Assembly: GCA_015258485.1 (NCBI GenBank)
Contig: JABZIF010000030.1
Span: 1 to 11,578 of the forward strand
Direction: 5' to 3'
Origin: Atopobiaceae bacterium
GTDB lineage: Bacteria; Actinomycetota; Coriobacteriia; Coriobacteriales; Atopobiaceae
DNA length: 11,578 nucleotides
Position numbers and translations under genes: made by a program
Notes under the pieces: model-generated
Databases searched by the model: none
Seen by the model: the letters and a program-made list of their open reading frames with translations, nothing else
Told to the model about the DNA's origin: nothing
In this document: one piece after another, positions 7,226-11,578 of the stretch
How the letters are laid out: every line of letters starts with the position of its first letter
Position numbering within the stretch: the stretch's first letter is position 1

Positions 7226-7263
7226 TCTTTTTACGTCCACATGCAGTCTTTTTATACGACCAC
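7226..7263 (-). repeat. Direct repeat in the upstream region of the glutaredoxin-like gene
   Basis: On the minus strand GTGGTCGTATAAAAAGA and GTGGACGTAAAAAGA follow each other with a period of about 21-23 nt, 40-75 bp before the start codon. The copies could be a duplicated regulator site or promoter element. I could not place a convincing -35/-10 pair around them. Confidence 0.35.
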
Positions 7264-7311
7264 GTATGACTCTCTTTTTCTATACCCACAAGCACACTTT
7301 TATTTTCATAT

Positions 7312-7431
7312 ATAGGCAACAGCCATGAATTAGAATAGGCAACAGTTGCATTATGCTCTCTATTGACGTAAAAAATCCTGTTATTATGAACAGCGAGTAT
7401 TATTCCAGCTTTACTTCGCTGTTTACCTATT
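7312..7431. promoter_or_regulatory. Repeated ATAGGCAACAG / CTGTT elements between grx and deoC
   Basis: ATAGGCAACAG occurs at 7312-7322 and 7335-7345, 23 bp apart. A near-inverse, CTGTTTACCTATT, is at 7419-7431. Between them CTGTT and AACAG form a dyad (7378-7382 and 7389-7393). A candidate deoC promoter, TTGACG (7363-7368), 16 bp, TATGAA (7385-7390), overlaps the dyad. An alternative is TTGACA (7442-7447) with CATACC 17 bp on. The cluster is placed to regulate deoC or the divergent oxidoreductase, possibly both. The binding protein is unknown. Confidence 0.4.
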
Positions 7432-7545
7432 AACGCCGTATTTGACAGAAAACTATTCCCAGCACATACCCGTCTTCTTCAAAACTCTAAATCTTTGAAT
7501 ACTTATACTTAGATGTATGACATAGTAACGAAAGGACACAACAAA

Positions 7546-8256
7546 ATGGCTACCTATTCCCTACATGATGTTGCGCGACTCATAGACCACACCAATCTTC
7601 ATCCTGATGCAACTTACCGTGATATTCGAACTCTTTGTAAAGAAGCTCGTGACAACGATTTTGCTATGGTTGCGATCAATCAGGTACAAACGAAACTGTG
7701 CCATGAAGAACTAAAAGATTCAAATGTACACGTAGGCGCTGCTATATCATTTCCTTTAGGACAAACCTCAATTGAAAGTAAAGTTAACGAGACAAACGAT
7801 GCAATTAAAAATGGCGCAACAGAAATTGATTACGTCATAAACATCTCTGAAGCTAAAGAACATAACTGGAACTACATTAAAAATGAGATGAATCAAATTG
7901 TTTCGCTTTGTAATGACCATAAATTAATATCCAAAGTCATTTTTGAAAATTGTTATCTCACCACTGAAGAGAAAATACATCTTTGCAGCATTGCTAATGA
8001 AGTACAACCCACGTTTATAAAGACTTCAACAGGATTTGGTACTAGCGGAGCAACAATCGATGATGTAAAACTAATGCGTCAACACGCAAATGATTACGTT
8101 AAAGTAAAAGCAGCTGGCGGAATTAGAACAGCAAGCAGCTTAATTGACATGCTCCGTGCTGGTGCTACAAGAATTGGAACAAGCGCTGGTATTGCAATAA
8201 TTGAAGAACTTCGACAAACAATATTCATTAACGGCACAAACGAAATAACCATATAA
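7546..8256 (+). CDS. deoC: Deoxyribose-phosphate aldolase
   Basis: DeoC splits 2-deoxy-D-ribose-5-phosphate into acetaldehyde and glyceraldehyde-3-phosphate, the last step of deoxynucleoside catabolism. The 236-residue class I aldolase has DHTNL at 14-18, AISFPLG at 66-72, EIDYVINI with Asp95 at 93-100, the Schiff-base lysine Lys159 in FIKTSTGF, and the second active-site lysine Lys188 in [11 protein letters not shown] start at MATYSL because GAAAGGA lies nine bases upstream and family members begin here; an in-frame ATG 33 bases earlier has no ribosome site. The gene is single and converges on tRNA-Thr. A phosphorylase that feeds this pathway lies just beyond the tRNA on the other strand. 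The middle of the gene is strikingly AT-rich (7801-7980 has 53 G/C in 180 bases). Confidence 0.95.
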   Translation: MATYSLHDVARLIDHTNLHPDATYRDIRTLCKEARDNDFAMVAINQVQTKLCHEELKDSNVHVGAAISFPLGQTSIESKVNETNDAIKNGATEIDYVINISEAKEHNWNYIKNEMNQIVSLCNDHKLISKVIFENCYLTTEEKIHLCSIANEVQPTFIKTSTGFGTSGATIDDVKLMRQHANDYVKVKAAGGIRTASSLIDMLRAGATRIGTSAGIAIIEELRQTIFINGTNEITI

Positions 8257-8284
8257 AAACAAATAAACAAATTGCAATACAAAA

Positions 8285-8316
8285 ATAGACCAGAGCCCAC
8301 ACGGACTCTGGTCTAT
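8285..8316 (-). terminator. Rho-independent terminator of tRNA-Thr
   Basis: A perfect 11-bp stem, ATAGACCAGAG (8285-8295) with CTCTGGTCTAT (8306-8316), has a 10-nt loop. On the minus strand it is followed by TTTTTGTATT and begins 8 nt after the tRNA CCA end. The plus-strand side lacks a clear U-tract, although the hairpin could also slow deoC transcription, which ends 29 bp before it. Confidence 0.9.
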
Positions 8317-8324
8317 ACTATCAA

Positions 8325-8400
8325 TGGAGCCAGCAATCGGGTTTGAACCGATGGCCTCCGCTTTACGAGAGCGGTGCTCTACCAACTGAGCTATGCTGGC
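8325..8400 (-). tRNA. tRNA-Thr, anticodon CGT
   Basis: A full cloverleaf reads on the minus strand. The acceptor GCCAGCA pairs with TGCTGGC. The D-arm is GCTC-AGTTGGTA-GAGC. The anticodon stem CCGCT/AGCGG carries loop CTCGTAA, so anticodon CGT sits at 8365-8367 and reads ACG. The variable loop is 5 nt. The T-arm ATCGG/CCGAT has loop TTCAAAC. The discriminator is T and the CCA end is encoded. It has its own promoter (8422-8450) and terminator (8285-8316). Confidence 0.98.
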
Positions 8401-8421
8401 ACGCAAAAAAGCGCGCTAACA

Positions 8422-8450
8422 ACTATACGGGGAACACCTGCTGATTTCAA
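8422..8450 (-). promoter_or_regulatory. Promoter of tRNA-Thr
   Basis: TTGAAA (8445-8450) and TATAGT (8422-8427) are separated by exactly 17 bp on the minus strand. Transcription would start about 15-18 nt before the mature tRNA. It lies in the short gap after the phosphorylase stop codon, so the tRNA need not depend on readthrough. Confidence 0.8.
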
Positions 8451-8459
8451 GCAAGAATA

Positions 8460-9650
8460 CTAAAGAAGCCTTAGAACACCACGAATCAGGCGCTCAAAAT
8501 CATCCGCATATTTCTCTGATGCCTCAAGAACACTCTGGTGTGTTGTACCATGTGCCCCCGCAGGATTAGCGGCAAGCGTAAGACCCAAAACGTGCATATC
8601 AAGAGCACGAGCCATAATAACTTCAAGTGCTGTTGAAACGCCAACATACGAAACACCAAAGCTTCGAAGCATAGCAACCTCTGCTGGAGTTTCAAAATTG
8701 GGACCGAGAAGACCTGCAAATACACCTTCTCCTACTGTAATCCCTAAATCATCAGCAACCCCACGTGCAAGTGTTCTGAGATATGGCGAGAAGGCATCAT
8801 TCATATCCACAAATGGTGTCTCAACATCCCTTAATCCCGCCCATTCAGCAAGCGGATTGGTACCAGTAAGGTTAATTTGATCTGTAATAATACCAAGTCC
8901 CGTTTGTGCATTTCCTGGAATAGCACCAGTTGCACCAGCAAAAATAATATCTTTGCAGCCAAGATGATGAGCATGTTGTACAAGTGCCGTTACCTCAGAA
9001 GCTGAATATCCCTGGTAAAGATGAACGCGACCGGGATACACCACAACAGGAACATCATCAATCGTGCCAATAGTCGCCTCAAAGTTATGACCAGAAACAG
9101 GAGAAGCATTAACAGGAAATCCTGGAATATCTTGATAATTAATACGACGGACAGGTTTTACCAATCCCGCAAGGTGACCTAAGCCAGTTCCTAAAATTAA
9201 TGCAACAGGATGCTCAACTGATGGGCTGGCTGCTTCAACGGTCTTCTCGGTAACCACACAAATCCCCTCCTCAATGAGGCGACGAGCCAACACTCCCTCG
9301 CCTGAAATTAACTTTCCCGAATATGTACCATCATAGATCTCATGGACACCACACGACGGGCTTTTTGCCTTTAAAACGGCAAGCGTTATGTGAGCGGATG
9401 TAATGTCTGAAAGCGTTATGTGAGCCCCACGCTCAAAGTCTTCCGTTACATCCGTACCATCCTTAAGCCATACACGACCTTCTCGCTGTTCAGCTGGTGG
9501 ACGAGGACTAGGAAGACCCGCAGATATCTCGGGACAGATTTGAGTTACCTGAACCTTTTGTGCCAGCGCTTGTACCGCAAAAGCAGGCTTGGCCCCTCCA
9601 TCATATCTGACGGGGAGGCCAAGCAAACATGCGCTTATAGCAACATTCAT
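8460..9650 (-). CDS. DUF523 (TudS-like) domain fused to purine nucleoside phosphorylase
   Basis: This is a two-domain protein of 396 residues. Residues 1 to about 135 are DUF523: SACLLG (Cys8), RYDG at 15-18, CPEISAGLPSPRPPAE from Cys39, SPSCG with Cys100, and GVLARRL. A characterised DUF523 protein, TudS, removes sulfur from 2-thiouracil using a [4Fe-4S] cluster held by three cysteines, and three matching cysteines are present here. After a short linker (about 134-148), residues 149-396 form a PNP/MTAP-type phosphorylase: GTGLG at 154-158 (Thr where many have Ser), RVHLYQGY at 208-215, GTNPL, GPNFETPAE with Glu320, GVSTALE around 337-343, Asn362 and His371. It would phosphorolyse purine (deoxy)nucleosides. 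The start lies 12 bp after the preceding stop and has only a weak ribosome site, so it is probably coupled. Both domains look intact; the combined function is inference. Confidence 0.9.
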   Translation of the reverse strand: MNVAISACLLGLPVRYDGGAKPAFAVQALAQKVQVTQICPEISAGLPSPRPPAEQREGRVWLKDGTDVTEDFERGAHITLSDITSAHITLAVLKAKSPSCGVHEIYDGTYSGKLISGEGVLARRLIEEGICVVTEKTVEAASPSVEHPVALILGTGLGHLAGLVKPVRRINYQDIPGFPVNASPVSGHNFEATIGTIDDVPVVVYPGRVHLYQGYSASEVTALVQHAHHLGCKDIIFAGATGAIPGNAQTGLGIITDQINLTGTNPLAEWAGLRDVETPFVDMNDAFSPYLRTLARGVADDLGITVGEGVFAGLLGPNFETPAEVAMLRSFGVSYVGVSTALEVIMARALDMHVLGLTLAANPAGAHGTTHQSVLEASEKYADDFERLIRGVLRLL

Positions 9651-9662
9651 ATAGCACTAACC

Positions 9663-10511
9663 TTAAAGTGCAAGCGAATAAACATTCATTGAGACATTGC
9701 CGAGCATACCATTGATCTTCTGAGTCCACTCCTGAGATACTTGAGAAGCAACTGCTTGATACTTACCTGCGGCAACCTGATACGCAGCCTGAGCAGCCGC
9801 ATAAGTGGCAGAATCATTTGAGATTGTATACGAAGAAAGCTGTTTGTAATAATCGCCATCCTGAGATGCCCATGTATTGTTATTGGCATCCCACTCATCA
9901 CCGACAAGGCCAATGATGTACTGTGCATAGTCTTTACTTGCAGTGTCAGCATTTCCATCTGCAGGGGCAGTTGGTGCTTGTGGTGCATCAGGAAGCTTGG
10001 TAGTAAGAATTCTATCGCGATACTTTCTCATAATGACAGCATTAGTAATAAGCTTCTTTGCAACATCTTCTGTAATTTTATATTTAGACGCAACCTGACT
10101 TATATCAGTTGTCTTGAATGATTGCTGCATATAGGAATTGATATCATCATCGGATGCACTAATGCCCTGTTTTTGAGCTTCAGAAACAATAATATTATTG
10201 CGGACATAGCCAATAATTTTATCTGCTGCAGGAAGCGCATAGGTGCCATCAGACTGCTTTGCAGCGTCAAGGCCAGTAGTATTCTCAAGTACCTCGCGAG
10301 CAGTGACTTCTTTTGTCTGACCATTATACGTATAGGAAGCAACTGCACTATTAAGCTCACCTTCAGAAACTGTGGTACGGCCTTTAAGAGAACCGCTAGC
10401 TGCTCCACCACCAATCAGAAAACGACCAATAACCAAGCCAAGTGCAAACAGAACAACTGCGCCTACTCCGATAAAAATCTTTGCATTCTTTTTTACGTCA
10501 ATAGAGGGCAT
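9663..10511 (-). CDS. Membrane-anchored SurA-N-like protein of unknown function
   Basis: The product is 282 residues. A short basic N-terminus is followed by one hydrophobic helix (about 11-34, IFIGVGAVVLFALGLVIGRF) and a Gly/Ser spacer, which suggests a single membrane anchor with the rest outside the cell. Residues about 95-170 resemble the N-terminal helical domain of SurA/PrsA-type foldases (VRNNIIVSEAQKQGISASDDDINSYMQQ, then a helical stretch ending in MRKYRDRIL). No parvulin-type isomerase domain follows; instead there is a Pro/Ala linker (174-185) and an Ala/Gln/Tyr-rich helical C-terminus. The start is chosen at MPSIDV, with AAAGGCAAGG just upstream; a longer frame would add 36 unlikely residues. 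The gene sits 12 bp before the phosphorylase fusion. A chaperone role is a guess from the weak domain resemblance. Confidence 0.65.
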   Translation of the reverse strand: MPSIDVKKNAKIFIGVGAVVLFALGLVIGRFLIGGGAASGSLKGRTTVSEGELNSAVASYTYNGQTKEVTAREVLENTTGLDAAKQSDGTYALPAADKIIGYVRNNIIVSEAQKQGISASDDDINSYMQQSFKTTDISQVASKYKITEDVAKKLITNAVIMRKYRDRILTTKLPDAPQAPTAPADGNADTASKDYAQYIIGLVGDEWDANNNTWASQDGDYYKQLSSYTISNDSATYAAAQAAYQVAAGKYQAVASQVSQEWTQKINGMLGNVSMNVYSLAL

Positions 10512-10621
10512 AACCTTGCCTTTCATCATTTGTACTCGTTTACATCTGCAAACAATTGAATAGTTTACTCCACCTGAAGTTAAGAAAGTGTTAAGACGTT
10601 CAATTTCGTATGCCAGCACAA

Positions 10622-10650
10622 ACCTTAGACGGTAGCAATGTAATAGTCAA
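10622..10650 (-). promoter_or_regulatory. Possible promoter before the SurA-N-like gene
   Basis: TTGACT (10645-10650) and TAAGGT (10622-10627) are 17 bp apart on the minus strand. The first box is good and the second is poor. The 156-bp gap after the Lys-rich gene is the only sizeable spacing in this gene string, so an internal promoter is reasonable, but readthrough from upstream is equally possible. Confidence 0.3.
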
Positions 10651-10667
10651 AACGTACTTGCATACAC

Positions 10668-11390
10668 TTACTTAAGTGCGGAAATAATCTCCTCTGAATA
10701 CTGCTTGATATAACCAGTTGCATTTTCAGCATCAAATTTCATACGATTTGACAACGCCTTTTTAACGTCTTTAGAAATATCTCCATGAGCTAAGGTAAGA
10801 AGTCCTTGCAGCATATCATGATACTCAGCATCACCGTGATAACACTGAACTGCCTCGTCAAGAAGTGGCCATGCCTCATCTGAATGCTTTGCTGAAGTAG
10901 CGCCATACTGGCACAAGAACAAAAAAGATGCGAGTCGAACCGTAGCAGAATCGGTATCAAAAAGTGATGCTTCTGCAGCATCAAAAGCTTTAAAAACAGC
11001 ATCCCCAAAGTGAACGCTTAAGCTAGCGAGTACATCAAGAATTTCCCAACGTGTCTGCGCCTCTGGACGATACAATGCATCGATAAGAGCATCCACATGT
11101 TCTTCAAAAGCTAAAGGAGCAATATGGGCTAGCTCTGCAAGTTCATGAGAAGCATCCTGGCGAGCGCGCCTACTCGCATCAGAGAGTGTGCCGATAAGGT
11201 CATTCACTTTTTTAAGTTGAGCTTTAGTCGGCTTTTTTGCAGCTTTTTTCTCAACCTTTTTTACGGTCTTCTCGTCTACTTTAACTTCCTTTTTAGAAGT
11301 CTTCTTAGAAGTCGTCTTAGACGTTGCCTTTTTGGTTGGCTTAGATGAAGTATTTGCTTTTACCTGGACAGTTTTTTTCTTTTCCGCCAT
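10668..11390 (-). CDS. Lys-rich-tailed protein with HEAT-like helical domain
   Basis: I do not recognise a named family for this 240-residue protein. Residues 1-60 are low-complexity and strongly basic, made of Lys, Thr, Ser and Ala (KKATSKTTSKKTSKK at 20-34, KKVEKKAAKKPTKAQLKK at 44-61), like histone H1-type bacterial tails. Residues about 65-240 are soluble and all-helical, with helix pairs resembling HEAT/ARM repeats (RRARQDASHELAELAHIAP; TRWEILDVLASLSVHFGD; ATVRLASFLFLCQYGA). There is no signal peptide or membrane segment. The design suggests an acidic-to-neutral scaffold tethered to nucleic acid by the basic tail. AGGA lies nine bases before the ATG. It starts 24 bp after the upstream LOTUS-domain gene, so the two are probably cotranscribed. 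The nucleic-acid role is inferred from composition only. Confidence 0.8.
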   Translation of the reverse strand: MAEKKKTVQVKANTSSKPTKKATSKTTSKKTSKKEVKVDEKTVKKVEKKAAKKPTKAQLKKVNDLIGTLSDASRRARQDASHELAELAHIAPLAFEEHVDALIDALYRPEAQTRWEILDVLASLSVHFGDAVFKAFDAAEASLFDTDSATVRLASFLFLCQYGATSAKHSDEAWPLLDEAVQCYHGDAEYHDMLQGLLTLAHGDISKDVKKALSNRMKFDAENATGYIKQYSEEIISALK

Positions 11391-11414
11391 GAAATCGAAT
11401 CCTCTCTAACACCA

Positions 11415-11578
11415 CTACTCTTTAAAACCATCTACCACAACGGCACCACTTTTTTTGTCCTCATGAATTTTAATAAATCCTTGACTTGATGCATCACGTA
11501 AAAGTGCTGTAAACGAATGATATCCATAAGTCGCTTCAGCAAACTGAGGGCGTTTTCTACGCATCGTCTGCTTAAGTC
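11415..11578 (-). CDS. C-terminal end of a protein with an OST-HTH/LOTUS-like domain, probably a NYN-domain protein
   Basis: Only the last 53 residues are in the window; the 5' part lies beyond the right edge. They read LKQTMRRKRPQFAEATYGYHSF, then TALLRDASSQGFIKIHED, a hydrophilic turn and AVVVDGFKE. The pattern 'large basic helix, Pro-x-Phe, YGYHSF, helix, G-F-I-K-I, AVVV' matches the end of OST-HTH (LOTUS) domains, winged-helix RNA-binding modules. In bacteria this domain usually follows a NYN (LabA-like, PIN-fold nuclease) domain, so the missing part is probably that; this is inference. The stop is 24 bp before the next start codon, so it heads a cotranscribed pair with the Lys-rich protein. 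It is partial by window edge, not visibly broken. Confidence 0.65.
   Translation of the reverse strand, partial: LKQTMRRKRPQFAEATYGYHSFTALLRDASSQGFIKIHEDKKSGAVVVDGFKE

Noticed and set aside
7188..7319. Extended N-terminus for the glutaredoxin-like protein
   Set aside because: It begins with TTG without a ribosome site, the added residues do not belong to the fold, and a clear GGAG precedes the internal ATG.
8140..8406. Minus-strand reading frame starting MRASIAQLVEHRSRKAEAIG
   Set aside because: It is translated from the tRNA-Thr gene and its terminator; this is a well-known false protein, and the real deoC covers the rest.
10512..10619. Longer start for the SurA-N-like protein
   Set aside because: The extra 36 residues put a hydrophilic Cys/Arg segment ahead of the membrane anchor, and the best ribosome site lies before the internal ATG.
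10660..10690. Hairpin at the stop codon of the Lys-rich protein gene (CACTT/AAGTG)
   Set aside because: The 5-bp stem is short, lacks a U-tract and overlaps the stop codon, so it is not a credible terminator.

Overview
The window looks like chromosomal DNA of a low-to-medium GC actinobacterium of the class Coriobacteriia, probably near Atopobium/Lancefieldella/Olsenella. This is an inference from overall gene style (feoA-feoA-feoB, a long coriobacterial-type PEP carboxylase, a purine phosphorylase fused to DUF523). No rRNA or marker gene fixes the taxon. I see no insertion sequence, integrase, phage gene or CRISPR array.

Layout. Positions 1-1490 (minus strand) carry a ferrous-iron uptake operon: two small FeoA proteins, then FeoB, which runs off the left edge. 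The feo promoter region (about 1521-1584) has two operator-like palindromes around a candidate promoter, and a hairpin terminator (1601-1646) separates it from ppc. Positions 1739-4678 (minus) hold a complete 979-residue PEP carboxylase with a repeat-containing N-terminal extension. A divergent promoter region of about 235 bp follows. Then comes a polysaccharide flippase-like membrane protein on the plus strand (4914-6344). A gene-free stretch of about 500 bp (6345-6851) holds a roughly 21-nt tandem array, several hairpins and the terminator of a glutaredoxin-like gene (6852-7187, minus).

A second divergent region leads to deoC (7546-8256, plus), which converges on a tRNA-Thr(CGT) gene (8325-8400, minus) that has its own promoter and terminator. 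From 8460 to the right edge every gene lies on the minus strand. In transcription order they are: the 3' end of a gene whose product ends in a LOTUS/OST-HTH-like domain, a Lys-rich protein with a HEAT-like helical domain, a membrane-anchored SurA-N-like protein, and a DUF523-purine nucleoside phosphorylase fusion.

How they fit. FeoAB supplies Fe(II). PEP carboxylase supplies oxaloacetate. The phosphorylase releases (deoxy)ribose-1-phosphate from nucleosides; after isomerisation elsewhere, deoxyribose-5-phosphate is the substrate of DeoC, so the two flank the tRNA as parts of one nucleoside salvage route. The most interesting object is the DUF523-PNP fusion: DUF523 includes an Fe-S thiouracil desulfurase, which suggests coupled cleavage and desulfuration of thio-nucleosides or thio-bases.
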